64,000 nucleotides of DNA from Candidatus Nanoarchaeia archaeon (GTDB lineage Archaea > Nanoarchaeota > Nanoarchaeia > SCGC-AAA011-G17 > JAFCDX01). The stretch is from positions 1 to 64,000 of the forward strand of contig JAQUND010000001.1 of NCBI GenBank assembly GCA_028717785.1, in the 5' to 3' direction. Positions 16,446 through 24,461 of the stretch are shown here, piece after piece. The notes beneath the pieces were generated by a model. The model was not told the DNA's origin. It worked only from the letters and a program-made list of their open reading frames with translations, and made no database searches. Numbering within the stretch: the stretch's first letter is position 1; every line of letters begins with the position of its first letter. Made by a program: the position numbers and the translations under genes.

Positions 16446-16628
16446 TTATCTTTTAAAATAATTTACAATACCAAGAATTGCAAAAAGTATAAATTCTACT
16501 ATAAATATCCAAAATCCTATATTAGCTACTTGTATACATATTTCTATATTAAACTTTTCACCTATTATTTCTAAAAATATTATAATAGGTAATAAACTTA
16601 AAATGTAAATTAATTTAAAATTTTTCAT
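16446..16628 (-). CDS. Small membrane protein, 60 aa
   Basis: Two hydrophobic spans (about residues 7-20 and 31-54) with a short charged link; no family recognised. Confidence 0.5.
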   Translation of the reverse strand: MKNFKLIYILSLLPIIIFLEIIGEKFNIEICIQVANIGFWIFIVEFILFAILGIVNYFKR

Positions 16629-16654
16629 ATAGGATTCTTTTTTAATTATATATC

Positions 16655-17044
16655 TTATCTTAGATATTTGTCTAAAGCTTCTCTAATAGTAGGTTTCCAT
16701 TTATCTTTTTTTACGAAAAAACTCATTTCCATATCACAAGGTCCATCAAAAGCAACTGTTTGAAATCCTTCCCCTGTAATAGCAAAATTTCCATTATCGT
16801 CATATAAAAGATTAGGAGCATGACCTAATTTAGTTAATTCATCAATAATAAATTCAAAAGATAAAAAATCTTTCCATTCTTTTATTTTTTTATAAATTTC
16901 TTTTTCCAATGAATCTATTTCATCTGAACTCATTGTGTATTTTTCAGATTTTTTATCCCAAGATTTTTCATATTCTTTTAAAAGCTGGTATCTTTTTATA
17001 GAAAGATCTTTAATTTTCCCCTGTTTAACATTATATTTTCTCAT
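16655..17044 (-). CDS. Hypothetical protein, about 129 aa, with MRKYNVKQG start motif
   Basis: Start placed at MRKYNVKQG, 4 nt after the upstream gene's stop. A coiled helical N-terminal half is followed by a beta-rich part with NGNFAITGEGFQTV. The MRKYN-KQG element also occurs inside the 17488-17757 product, so the two share a segment. Function unknown. Confidence 0.6.
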   Translation of the reverse strand: MRKYNVKQGKIKDLSIKRYQLLKEYEKSWDKKSEKYTMSSDEIDSLEKEIYKKIKEWKDFLSFEFIIDELTKLGHAPNLLYDDNGNFAITGEGFQTVAFDGPCDMEMSFFVKKDKWKPTIREALDKYLR

Positions 17045-17048
17045 TATT

Positions 17049-17354
17049 TTATCTCCATCCTTGTCCATTTAGACAAATATTTTTAACTTTTGGTATTGGA
17101 ATTATATTTATATTTTCTGATTTTTTAAATTCTTTTTTCTTTTCTTCCCAAGTAGATTTTATAACTTCTTTTATCCTCTTTTTTTCTATTTCCTTTATTT
17201 TTTTAATATCTTCTTCAGTAACATAAAATGAATTACTATTACTAATATAAGTGGTTGTTGTTTCATCCCAATTAGTAGATGTAACTGTAGAAGAAGTTGT
17301 ATCCATTGTAGGAAAATTTATCCAATTATTTTTAGAAGGCTTTGTTGAAACCAT
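17049..17354 (-). CDS. Hypothetical protein, 101 aa
   Basis: Ser/Thr-rich first 45 residues, then a Lys/Glu helix. Unrecognised; same strand and tight spacing with neighbours. Confidence 0.5.
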   Translation of the reverse strand: MVSTKPSKNNWINFPTMDTTSSTVTSTNWDETTTTYISNSNSFYVTEEDIKKIKEIEKKRIKEVIKSTWEEKKKEFKKSENINIIPIPKVKNICLNGQGWR

Positions 17355-17359
17355 ATAAT

Positions 17360-17476
17360 TTATTTTTCTTTTTTATAGATTTTTATCCATTCATTATAAT
17401 AGATTTCAAATTCTTTACTTAAATGTTTACTTCTAATAAAAGAACGAAAACATTTTAATTTTTTCTTTTTACTCAT
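17360..17476 (-). CDS. Very small basic protein, 38 aa
   Basis: Lys/Arg-rich short ORF with ATG and TAA, filling the gap between two genes. Only its position and base composition support it. Confidence 0.35.
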   Translation of the reverse strand: MSKKKKLKCFRSFIRSKHLSKEFEIYYNEWIKIYKKEK

Positions 17477-17487
17477 AATTTATATAT

Positions 17488-17757
17488 TTAACAAAGTAAA
17501 TCTTCTGGAATATTTCCAAATAAATCATCTAGTTCAAAAAATGATTTTAAAGTTTCTTCAAAACTTTGTTTACATAAAGTCCATTCGAAATTATTACATT
17601 GTCTACCATTTTCAGTTTTAGTTCCTTGTTTAATATTATATTTTCTCATTATTACATAAAACTTATTAAGACAATCATTTAAAGTATCACTTTTTTTAAA
17701 TTCTATAGTTACTATTTCTTTTGCAACTTTTTTAATATCTATAATATCTTTTTTCAT
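17488..17757 (-). CDS. Hypothetical protein, 89 aa
   Basis: Contains an internal MRKYNIKQGTK element like the start of the 17044 gene product, with a Cys-containing helical C-terminus. Unknown function; lies just downstream (minus strand) of the CUA tRNA. Confidence 0.55.
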   Translation of the reverse strand: MKKDIIDIKKVAKEIVTIEFKKSDTLNDCLNKFYVIMRKYNIKQGTKTENGRQCNNFEWTLCKQSFEETLKSFFELDDLFGNIPEDLLC

Positions 17758-17776
17758 ATCCTATAAATTTAAATTG

Positions 17777-17848
17777 TGGTTATAAGGGGGGTCGAACCCC
17801 TATCTTAAGATTTTAGAGATCTCTATTCTACCATTAAACTATATAACC
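17777..17848 (-). tRNA. tRNA with CUA anticodon (UAG-reading suppressor type)
   Basis: Complete cloverleaf: acceptor GGTTATA/TATAACC, D arm GTTT/GAAT, anticodon stem GAGAT/ATCTT with loop CTCTAAA, T stem AGGGG/CCCCT with loop TTCGACC, discriminator A. The loop gives anticodon CUA, which reads UAG. It lies apart from the main tRNA array and within 1 kb of a Pth2-like gene having UAG as codon 3. The amino acid it carries cannot be read reliably. Confidence 0.88.
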
Positions 17849-17880
17849 AAATATAGGGTAAATTAATACCCTATAAAAAT

Positions 17881-18312
17881 TTATTTTTTATAAAAATCCC
17901 CTTTTTCTTCTTTATAAACTTTTAAATACTGATCAGCTAAAACTTGAGCTTCTTTCCAATTTTTTCTAGCTTTTTGAATAGCTTCTTCTTTTTCAGAAAT
18001 TTTAACTTTCCATTGAGATTCAGTATTAGGAGATATTATTTTAAATCCATAGTTTAGAAGAGAATTGATACTCTTTAAACTACCTTTTTTAAGTACTCTA
18101 TTTATTTTATTACGAAATTTTTTACGGGAGTTTTGAGAAATTAAAGATTTAAGTAAATCTTTTTCTTCTATCTTAATATCTGATAATTCTTTCCAAGATA
18201 GTCTCCATCCTTTTTCTTTTACTTTTTCTTGAATTATTTCAAGTGCTTTGTTAAAATTTTCGACTAAATGTTCAATACTAATTGATTCAAAATTTTTTAT
18301 TGTTGTTTCCAT
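17881..18312 (-). CDS. Hypothetical coiled protein, 143 aa
   Basis: Long amphipathic helices and basic patches (NSRKKFRNKINRVLKKG) suggest a helical, perhaps RNA- or DNA-contacting protein. Not recognised. Confidence 0.55.
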   Translation of the reverse strand: METTIKNFESISIEHLVENFNKALEIIQEKVKEKGWRLSWKELSDIKIEEKDLLKSLISQNSRKKFRNKINRVLKKGSLKSINSLLNYGFKIISPNTESQWKVKISEKEEAIQKARKNWKEAQVLADQYLKVYKEEKGDFYKK

Positions 18313-18319
18313 GATGATT

Positions 18320-18378
18320 ATTATTTTTAGTTATTATTAAGTTATTAAAATACTTTATCCTGAGTAACTAAAAATAAT
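18320..18378. repeat. 14-bp inverted repeat between genes
   Basis: ATTATTTTTAGTTA and its exact reverse complement are separated by 31 bases, between the UAG-containing Pth2-like gene and the 18312 gene. It could form a stem in the 3' UTR of the former. Confidence 0.5.
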
Positions 18379-18434
18379 TAAGGTCCTCTATTTTTTATCT
18401 AAAAATGTTGTTTTTTCATAATTTAATATTTATT

Positions 18435-18788
18435 TTAATTGCTAATATACTAATATTCTTTTAATGCTAATGGTAAATGTGAAAATAATTTACTAGATTT
18501 TTCTGAGGGTTCTATACAAACAGCAGTAATTTGATTATTCATATCAGGTTCTTTAAACACAACATGAGATAAATCAGATTTAATAATTTTTTGAATTTGA
18601 TGTTTGAGGGAATCCTCATTATCGACAGAAAGTAAAATCAAATAATTGGAAAGTTTATTCCAATTTTGAGATATTTGAGGAAATTGATGTTGAAAATCAA
18701 TAGCTGCATGAGCTGATTGAACTGCTTGAGTTCCCGGAGTAAGATCTCTACGGGTAATAACAATTAATTTAGAATGTACCTAAGTCAT
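18435..18788 (-). CDS. Pth2-like protein with in-frame UAG at codon 3
   Basis: The frame is open from ATG ACT TAG GTA CAT TCT onward. After the UAG it reads HSKLIVITRRDLTPGTQAVQ and SAHAAIDF, the complete start of a Pth2-like domain, then F-EPDMNNQITAVC as in the 12165 paralogue. No ATG, GTG or TTG exists between the UAG and mid-domain. A second UAG at 18450 is followed by four codons and TAA (18435). A paired-TTAAC promoter lies 50 bp upstream of the ATG. UAG decoding by the nearby CUA tRNA would give about 117 residues. The alternatives are a non-standard start just after the UAG, or a dead gene. Confidence 0.7.
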
Positions 18789-18838
18789 AAAAGATGTTTT
18801 TAATTATATATCCAAATTTTAAAAAAGTTTTATTGGTG

Positions 18839-18883
18839 CAAATTTAATTTTTTATTTAATAAGTTAAAGTTAAATATTGTTAA
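18839..18883 (-). promoter_or_regulatory. TTAAC / TAAATTTG promoter of the UAG-containing Pth2-like gene
   Basis: TAAATTTG with TTAAC ending exactly 32 bp upstream. The second, more distal TTAAC is not conserved here. Confidence 0.6.
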
Positions 18884-18885
18884 AA

Positions 18886-19245
18886 TTACCATTGTACTTT
18901 GAATGGCATTTTATTTATTATTTTTTGAACAATAGGAATAGATTTTAAGAATTCAATAAATTCCTCTTTAGTAATTAATTTTTTAATCCAAAATATTGAA
19001 TGCGAGCCAGGTCTTTTATCTGAGCAACTTCCGATTATTTGAATAATAGAATATTCTTCAATGTGATAAAATATAACAAATCCATTTTCATAAATATTTG
19101 TTGGTAAATGTTCTGGATCAAATGGAATATCATTAAATCTAATTTTACTATCATTTATTTCATCTTCAGAAAGTTCCCAAAAATAATGTCCTGCATAATT
19201 TAAATCAGTTCCAAAATAAAAAAGTTTATTATCTAGTTTATTCAT
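18886..19245 (-). CDS. Hypothetical protein, 119 aa
   Basis: Soluble alpha/beta protein with several Trp and aromatic residues; no family recognised. It follows the vault-protein gene and its terminator. Confidence 0.6.
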   Translation of the reverse strand: MNKLDNKLFYFGTDLNYAGHYFWELSEDEINDSKIRFNDIPFDPEHLPTNIYENGFVIFYHIEEYSIIQIIGSCSDKRPGSHSIFWIKKLITKEEFIEFLKSIPIVQKIINKMPFKVQW

Positions 19246-19256
19246 AAGTTATTTAA

Positions 19257-19290
19257 AAAAATCAGGTTGGATAAATCCAACCTGATTGAG
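19257..19290 (-). terminator. Terminator of the vault-protein gene
   Basis: AATCAGGTTGGAT / ATCCAACCTGATT hairpin followed by seven T on the minus strand. Confidence 0.85.
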
Positions 19291-19334
19291 AAAGCTAATT
19301 AGTAGTAGTAATGAGGCAATGGAGGCAATAGTAG

Positions 19335-21836
19335 TTATTCTTTCTGTTTATTTTTTAACTCAAGATAATCATCATGAATTTTCTTAAGTCTAGTTTCTAA
19401 AGGAGTGCCTTTGACAGTTTCTAATAATCCTTCAAATCCTCCAGATTTACTTGCAAATATATCAAAAATTCCCGAATTATTTTTCTGTTCTTTGATATTT
19501 TTTGCTAAAATTTCAGCAAGATTAACATCATTAGTAGAAGTAATAGCTTCGATAAGACCTGGAGTAATTGCTGCCATTTCTTCTTTAACTTCATTAATAT
19601 GGATAGCTGAACGTTCTTTTTCGTAATTAAGTTTTAAATCTTCTGCAGCTTTTGCACGTATTAATTCTGCTTCTGTTATCATATCAACAAGTTCTTGAAT
19701 ATCATTCTTAGCTTGCATTTTAGCATTTTCAAGAGTCTTTTGATTTGTAAATTTAACAGTAGCAACTTTATTGAAGTTACCTTCCTGAATTAAATCAATT
19801 TCTGCTTTTTTATTGCTAGTTTTTACTGTTTCATCCAGTTTCTTCCTAGAAATTTCTTCAGCTGCTTGAGTATATTCAAGATCTTTATTTAATTTATTAA
19901 TACGGAGATTTTGTTCAACAATGTCGTGTTGATTTTGGATAAGCATTTCTGCAATATCTTCATCACCAATTTTTACAGATAAAACTTCTACATCGTAGAT
20001 TTTCATTCCATTTTCAGAAAAAGTTCTTCCGGTTCTTTTTCCTTCTTTAGATTCCCCAAGAATAATATCTCGAATAATATCAGTAGCATTATCGTTAAAA
20101 TCTTCAACTTCTTGTTTCTTTACTACATTACGTATAAGAGAACGCATATGTTGAGTTAATAATTTAACGTAATCTGAAACCTTAAACCAATTTTTATTAT
20201 CCCCTTCAAAATCTACCTTATATGACATGAGGATATTTACAGCAATTAAATCCTTGGTTTCTACAGTTACTATATCTGAAACAACATTATGTTTTGTTTG
20301 CAAATAAGTAGTTTTCATTAACTTATTATCGGTTTTTGGTTTACCGGTAGATAATTCAAGAACTTCTAAAGTTTCATCATATTCAAGCATAATAACTTTA
20401 GGGCCTTCAATTACTTTTCTTTCTCCTGTTTTATTTACAACTTGAACTGCAAAATTAGGCCAAATATTCAAAAGTACTGCACCATCATATTTTGTATCTA
20501 ATTTGATAGTACGAGGTTTTGTATATTCAGTTTTTCGTTCCATTTCGTCATCCATATAACCTGCTACAGCAGAAGAATATAAAGTTTGTCTATTGGACAT
20601 ACTTCTTGCAGAAACAGAATCCATAGAATTTTCTTCCATGAAATCCATTGATCCCCTCATTTGTTTTAGCTTTTGGTTATATTCCATAGCTTCAACATTA
20701 CCGGGATACCATAAAGAAATAGTTTTGTCATTTAATACTCTACGAACAATTACTTCTTTTTTAGGATCGGGTAAAAGCATTTTAGGTCCTTTGACAAGAG
20801 ATACATTTCCAGTAATTTTATTAAGAATATATCTACCTTCGCCAGCAGGAACCGCTGTAGCATAATGAATAGTTTCAGAACCATATTTTATAATAGCATG
20901 TTCTGCACGGGGGAAGTAAATTTTTTGTTCATTACCGGTGATAAAAAGTTCTTGGCCTGCTAAAAATTTAATTTTGTTATTTTTCTTTCCTTCGCCTTCT
21001 TCTCCTTCTTCATAATCGGCAATTACTTTAATATAAATACCCATGTTTTCATTAAGCTCGATAGCACGGAAAATTTTCTGGTTTTTATTTTCAATGAAAA
21101 CTTCAGTTGGTTTTGGAAATACTACATCTGGGCCTTTTACATATCGTTTATCTCCATTTTGATCAAGCAAAATGCAATATTCTAAACGTTCTAATGTAAC
21201 AGCATCCCTTGTATATTTTCCTTTTTCCTGAAGAACCTCAATACCAGTTGGAGGCATATAAAAGGATACATCTGTACCTTTTATAATAAGTAGATTACCA
21301 GTTCTTATTTCTTTATCCTCGAAAAGATTTTGTTTTTTCTTTTCTGATGGATTTTCCCCCTCAACGGTTTTGATAACTGAATTTTTAAGATTTTCTTTAG
21401 CTTCTTTTTCATTATAGACTCGAATTAAAAGATATTCATTTGATTTTAATTGATGTCCATCAATTACTTCAGCTATTTGTCCGGGAAATAAAGCAAAAAC
21501 TGTAGGGCCTTGTACATTTACCTTACGCCCCATCGTTAATTCAATAGAACTCTGTTTTCCTTTAGTTGGATGTTTTAACCCATTATCATCTTTTGATGGA
21601 TTTGTTAAAACTAAATACTGACCTTCGTCAGCAGCAGGACAAACTCTAATAGCTTTATCCGATTGGGTAGGAGAAAAAACTCGTGAATCCTTTTCATAGA
21701 TAACGGGTTTATCCGTATCTGCAAGAGACACTTTATGAGGCCCGGTTACAACCTCAACTTGACCAGTAGCTCCATCTTGGAGTAAAACATAGGTTCCTTG
21801 TGATAAAACAAGATCCCCACTTCTGCCTTCTGCCAT
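19335..21836 (-). CDS. mvp: Major vault protein (MVP) homologue
   Basis: 833 aa, near the about 870-900 of animal MVP. Residues 1-510 are a series of about 55-residue MVP repeats with G-GP/KGP turns (VVTGPHKVSL, VKGPDVVFPKPTEVF, LVKGPKMLLPDP). Residues about 515-630 form the SPFH-like shoulder (DIVTVETKDLIAVNI, VSDYVKLLTQHMRS, KIYDVEVLSVKIGDEDI). From about 630 a Glu/Lys/Ala cap helix runs to the C-terminus. The segment LELSTGKPK before the shoulder matches the LSLSAGRPK region of animal MVP. MVP builds the barrel shell of vault particles. It has its own promoter and terminator and lies 3.6 kb from the TROVE gene. Confidence 0.9.
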   Translation of the reverse strand: MAEGRSGDLVLSQGTYVLLQDGATGQVEVVTGPHKVSLADTDKPVIYEKDSRVFSPTQSDKAIRVCPAADEGQYLVLTNPSKDDNGLKHPTKGKQSSIELTMGRKVNVQGPTVFALFPGQIAEVIDGHQLKSNEYLLIRVYNEKEAKENLKNSVIKTVEGENPSEKKKQNLFEDKEIRTGNLLIIKGTDVSFYMPPTGIEVLQEKGKYTRDAVTLERLEYCILLDQNGDKRYVKGPDVVFPKPTEVFIENKNQKIFRAIELNENMGIYIKVIADYEEGEEGEGKKNNKIKFLAGQELFITGNEQKIYFPRAEHAIIKYGSETIHYATAVPAGEGRYILNKITGNVSLVKGPKMLLPDPKKEVIVRRVLNDKTISLWYPGNVEAMEYNQKLKQMRGSMDFMEENSMDSVSARSMSNRQTLYSSAVAGYMDDEMERKTEYTKPRTIKLDTKYDGAVLLNIWPNFAVQVVNKTGERKVIEGPKVIMLEYDETLEVLELSTGKPKTDNKLMKTTYLQTKHNVVSDIVTVETKDLIAVNILMSYKVDFEGDNKNWFKVSDYVKLLTQHMRSLIRNVVKKQEVEDFNDNATDIIRDIILGESKEGKRTGRTFSENGMKIYDVEVLSVKIGDEDIAEMLIQNQHDIVEQNLRINKLNKDLEYTQAAEEISRKKLDETVKTSNKKAEIDLIQEGNFNKVATVKFTNQKTLENAKMQAKNDIQELVDMITEAELIRAKAAEDLKLNYEKERSAIHINEVKEEMAAITPGLIEAITSTNDVNLAEILAKNIKEQKNNSGIFDIFASKSGGFEGLLETVKGTPLETRLKKIHDDYLELKNKQKE

Positions 21837-21885
21837 GTTTTTTTGTGTTTTAAGTTAATATTTAAATTATTTTATTATGTAAAAG

Positions 21886-21941
21886 CAAATGTAATTTAAT
21901 TATAAAATGAATAAAATTAGAATTTGTTAAAATTTTGTTAA
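21886..21941 (-). promoter_or_regulatory. Paired-TTAAC promoter of the vault-protein gene
   Basis: TTAAC-N6-TTAAC-N32-TACATTTG on the minus strand, 50 bp before the MVP start codon. Confidence 0.75.
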
Positions 21942-21952
21942 AAGTATAATCA

Positions 21953-21983
21953 CAAAAAAAGAGGGCAATGATAACAAAGCCCT
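21953..21983 (-). terminator. Terminator of the 1-kb non-coding RNA operon
   Basis: GAGGGCTTTG / CATTGCCCTC hairpin with a run of seven T on the minus strand. Confidence 0.85.
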
Positions 21984-22039
21984 CTATAAATCCGTCGATT
22001 TTACTTACTCATGATAGCAAATCTCAAAGACTGAGCAGC

Positions 22040-22620
22040 CTTAAACCCTACTATGGAATTTATATAGTACACAATCTTTTATTAAGGAAAAAAATTGAAG
22101 CGTGAAAAAACCTCCTATTAAAGCTATAGTTAGCAACCCTTCCGTGGTATTATACGGTACACAATCTTTTTAGAAATAAGGGAAAAGATTGAAGCGTAAA
22201 ACCTTACTATTTAAACTATAGCTAGTACTCCGTACGTGGAGCTACGTGCTGTGATCAAAAAGGGATTTGAACCCTAAAAAATAGTGCCGATTCACTCTTT
22301 GATCGTAGAAGAGGGGATCCGAGTACTACAAATCCCCTTTATCCTCCCTTTTCTTAAATGGTGCAAACCTTTAGGACTAAGAATAACCCTGAAGTTTTTT
22401 CGAGTTGCCCCTCCTACAACTGAGGATTTATATTTTATCTCTTAAATTTTCAAATAAGATTTAAGGTTAAAAATCCTACGAAGAACCTACCACTCCATTC
22501 AGTAGCCGAAAGTCCGTCAGTGGAACCATACCGTACACAGATTGTTATAGGACAATATCTGAACAGTAAAACCTGTTATTTAATTCATAACTGAACCCTC
22601 TATCGTTGAGGTAACGTGCA
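22040..22620 (-). repeat. Three related ~105-nt RNA modules
   Basis: Modules 2 and 3 are adjacent; module 1 lies about 260 nt upstream in the transcript. In each, a 9- to 10-bp hairpin arm (for example CAATCTTTT/AAAAGATTG) is preceded by CTTCA or GTTCA and followed by TGTGTAC or TGTGTACGGTA. Arm sequences differ while pairing is kept, which suggests selection on structure. Confidence 0.65.
22252..22304 (-). ncRNA. Mini-tRNA-like fold within the large RNA
   Basis: Acceptor GATCAAA/TTTGATC, a T arm AGGG-TTCAAAT-CCCT, discriminator A, but only one 4-bp hairpin (AGTG/CACT) where D and anticodon arms should be. About 53 nt; it cannot decode a codon. It looks like a tRNA mimic that could recruit tRNA-processing or tRNA-binding proteins. 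Confidence 0.6.
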
Positions 22621-22643
22621 TCTTAAATATTATAAAATCCGAG

Positions 22644-22860
22644 AATCCGTGAAAGAGTATTATCTAGAAGCTAAAAAACTTCTTTATACAGCCGCTATAA
22701 CTAAGTTTTGATTTTACTAACCCATTCTTAGCATTGAGCCGATCCCAGCATCTTAAAAGATCTGATAGACCGATATCTTTTAGATATTCGTGGAGAATTC
22801 ACATTCCCGGTACTACCTTAGGGCCATTATCTCGAAGTATCTCTTATCTTACTACGGATT
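22644..22860 (-). ncRNA. yrn2: Y RNA 2 with large distal domain
   Basis: Closing stem AATCCG/CGGATT, TAGTAA on the 5' side, GATACTTCGA, and on the 3' side ATACTC then TTTCAC before the stem: the Ro-binding layout of the family. Between them lie about 170 nt with several hairpins (ATCTT/AAGAT, AGAAG/CTTCT, CTAAG/CTTAG), a candidate effector domain of unknown type. Confidence 0.65.
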
Positions 22861-22868
22861 TTTAATGG

Positions 22869-22947
22869 ATTACAGAGAAAATAAGTAGAGTAGTTATCTA
22901 TAATGCTCATACAGCGTTCGAAGTAACCCTGCTTTTACTACTGTAAT
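22869..22947 (-). ncRNA. yrn3: Y RNA 3
   Basis: Closing stem ATTACAG/CTGTAAT (7 bp), TAGTAA, a helix ending GGGT/ACTC, TACTTCGA loop, and TTTTCTC before the closing strand. About 79 nt and the first element of the non-coding operon after its promoter. Confidence 0.72.
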
Positions 22948-23000
22948 ATTTTAATATCTTATTCAAAGAACCTTTAATTTTTTGTTTGTTATTTATAGTG

Positions 23001-23056
23001 CAAATATACATCAGGTTTCTTATATTGAAAAATTTTTCCTGTTAAATTCCCGTTAA
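23001..23056 (-). promoter_or_regulatory. Paired-TTAAC promoter of the non-coding RNA operon
   Basis: TTAAC-N6-TTAAC-N32-TATATTTG on the minus strand. The distal repeat overlaps the stop codon of the SiaC-like gene. Confidence 0.75.
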
Positions 23057-23421
23057 ATTGGAGATATTACTTGAGTCATTTTAAAATTACTAACATGAAG
23101 GATTTTTGCATATAAATTACCAAGTTCTTGTATATCTTCATCATCTTCTTCAAAAATCCATTCAATAGAATTTACTGAGTAATTTTTTACAAGATCTTTT
23201 AAAAATGCAAGAAGATATCTAGAAGATATAGTCTCAATATAATCTAAATTAATTTGGATATTTATTGGTAATTTCCATTCTTTATGCTTTATTATTTTTT
23301 CTAAAGAAGTATAAAAAAATTTAGGCTCTGGAGGAAAAGATCTACCTTCAATTTTAAGAATTCCTTTTTGGGGATTTAAATGAATAGTTGGGGTGTTGGG
23401 GTTCCCTTTAATTGTTTTCAT
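23053..23421 (-). CDS. SiaC-like (DUF1987) protein
   Basis: 122 aa, full family length. IEGRSFPPEPKFFYTSLEKI near residues 24-43, the NLDYIETISSRYLL strand-helix with the Ser/Thr phosphorylation region, and EEDDEDIQELG match the SiaC family, whose members bind and switch partner kinases or cyclases in bacterial signalling. What it does for a phage is unclear. It lies between the tRNA array and the non-coding RNA operon. Confidence 0.8.
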   Translation of the reverse strand: MKTIKGNPNTPTIHLNPQKGILKIEGRSFPPEPKFFYTSLEKIIKHKEWKLPINIQINLDYIETISSRYLLAFLKDLVKNYSVNSIEWIFEEDDEDIQELGNLYAKILHVSNFKMTQVISPI

Positions 23422-23446
23422 TTTTTATTCAATTAGTCATCTTTTG

Positions 23447-23531
23447 TACCCAAAGAGGGAGTCGAACCCTCACTCCTTTTAAGGAACTAGTTTTTGAAAC
23501 TAGCGTGTCTTAACCATTCCACCATTTGGGC
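23447..23531 (-). tRNA. tRNA-Leu (CAA)
   Basis: Acceptor GCCCAAA with matching 3' strand, anticodon stem CTAGT/ACTAG with loop TTCAAAA, long variable arm typical of Leu, standard T arm GAGGG-TTCGACT-CCCTC. Confidence 0.9.
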
Positions 23532-23650
23532 AAACATGCTATTTTATTAATTTTTTAAGAAAAGGTTTCAAAAATATACATTATTTTAATATATTTGTAC
23601 TTCTTTATTTTGTTTTATTTTTGTTTTTATTTTTTTGTTTATTTTTATTA

Positions 23651-23684
23651 TTAAAAAACTCTTGTTAATTTTAACAAGAGTTTT
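23651..23684. terminator. Symmetrical terminator between two tRNA-Leu genes
   Basis: AAACTCTTGTTAA / TTAACAAGAGTTT hairpin with T runs on both sides; it could stop transcription in either direction. Confidence 0.75.
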
Positions 23685-23691
23685 TCTTTTG

Positions 23692-23776
23692 TAGCCAGAA
23701 TGGGAGTCGAACCCACACGGTCATTACTGGCCACGAGATTTTAAGTCTCGCATGTCTACCATTCCATCACCTGGCC
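23692..23776 (-). tRNA. tRNA-Leu (UAA)
   Basis: Acceptor GGCCAGG paired with TCTGGCT, anticodon stem CGAGA/TCTCG with loop CTTAAAA, long variable arm, T arm GTGGG-TTCGACT-CCCAT. The 3' end of the GNAT gene (TAG stop) lies inside its 5' part. Confidence 0.88.
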
Positions 23777-24112
23777 AATCATTTCTTTTGTTAAATATCC
23801 TTCTAAATTTACTGTATTAGAAGCAGCTACCCAATATTCTATTTTAGTAACTTTTTTAAATCCTATTCTTTCAAACATTGGAACTAATTTTTTATTTGCA
23901 AGAGCAACTTGAATAAGAGTTTCTTGAGGAAATATTTGAAAAAGATTTTTTACCATTTCTTTAAATCTACCTTTTCTTCTATATTTTTTATAGATAACAG
24001 ATCCTAAAAAAAGTAAAAGTCCTGTAGGATAATTTTTATCTGGAATAGAATAAGAATAATCTATCCTACCCCATTCGGTTTCAAAAGTTTTTCTATCTAT
24101 TAATGTTTTCAT
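23756..24112 (-). CDS. GNAT-type acetyltransferase-like protein, 118 aa
   Basis: Strand LLLFLGSVIYKKYRRKGRFKEMV (about residues 32-54) is the GNAT motif A region with the acetyl-CoA pyrophosphate loop Y-RRKGRF. The later LVPMFERIGFKKV matches the family's C-terminal motif. Substrate unknown. Its stop codon is TAG and its last 21 nt overlap the tRNA-Leu gene, which may couple mRNA ends to tRNA processing. Confidence 0.7.
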   Translation of the reverse strand: MKTLIDRKTFETEWGRIDYSYSIPDKNYPTGLLLFLGSVIYKKYRRKGRFKEMVKNLFQIFPQETLIQVALANKKLVPMFERIGFKKVTKIEYWVAASNTVNLEGYLTKEMIGQVMEW

Positions 24113-24359
24113 CTAAAGAAATCTTAATATCATCATTACAATAACTAAAATTCGAACCATTTATAAAATTTAAACCTCCAAAAATTATAATAAATTCATA
24201 TAATTGAAACTCATGATATCCATTTATTATATTATGAGAAAATTCATAAGGAGATAAAGATTCTAATTGAGATTTATATTCATTATAAAGTTTTAATCCT
24301 TCTTTATTTAACTTTACATAAATATAATTACTTAAATTAAAATTAGTTAAATTATTCAT
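24093..24359 (-). CDS. Hypothetical protein, about 88 aa
   Basis: Start chosen at MNNLTNF; the ORF upstream of this is poor. YIYVKLNKEGLKLYNEY resembles short phage proteins annotated only as hypothetical. Ends in TAG, with TGA three codons later; its 3' end overlaps the GNAT start. Confidence 0.55.
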   Translation of the reverse strand: MNNLTNFNLSNYIYVKLNKEGLKLYNEYKSQLESLSPYEFSHNIINGYHEFQLYEFIIIFGGLNFINGSNFSYCNDDIKISLDENINR

Positions 24360-24461
24360 TTTAAATAACATTAAAAATAACAATGTGAACTTCCCTCCAT
24401 TAAACGTTGCTGCATTCACTTCCCAATCAGCTTTTGAGTGTTATTTTTATATTTTTATAAA

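Larger units (their letters stand above)
21984..22640 (-). ncRNA. Large ornate structured RNA, GOLLD/ROOL-like in size and setting
   Basis: No ORF of note in about 650 nt, but dense paired segments. Three related modules (22514-22620, 22140-22252, 22040-22150) share a hairpin around TTAAATA, then AGGTTTTAC, CTTCA-type strands, a long hairpin, and TGTGTAC. A mini-tRNA fold sits at 22252-22304. The preceding promoter and following terminator bracket this RNA together with Y RNAs 2 and 3. Very large structured RNAs next to phage tRNA arrays are known (GOLLD, ROOL); I cannot confirm membership without a covariance search. Confidence 0.65.
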
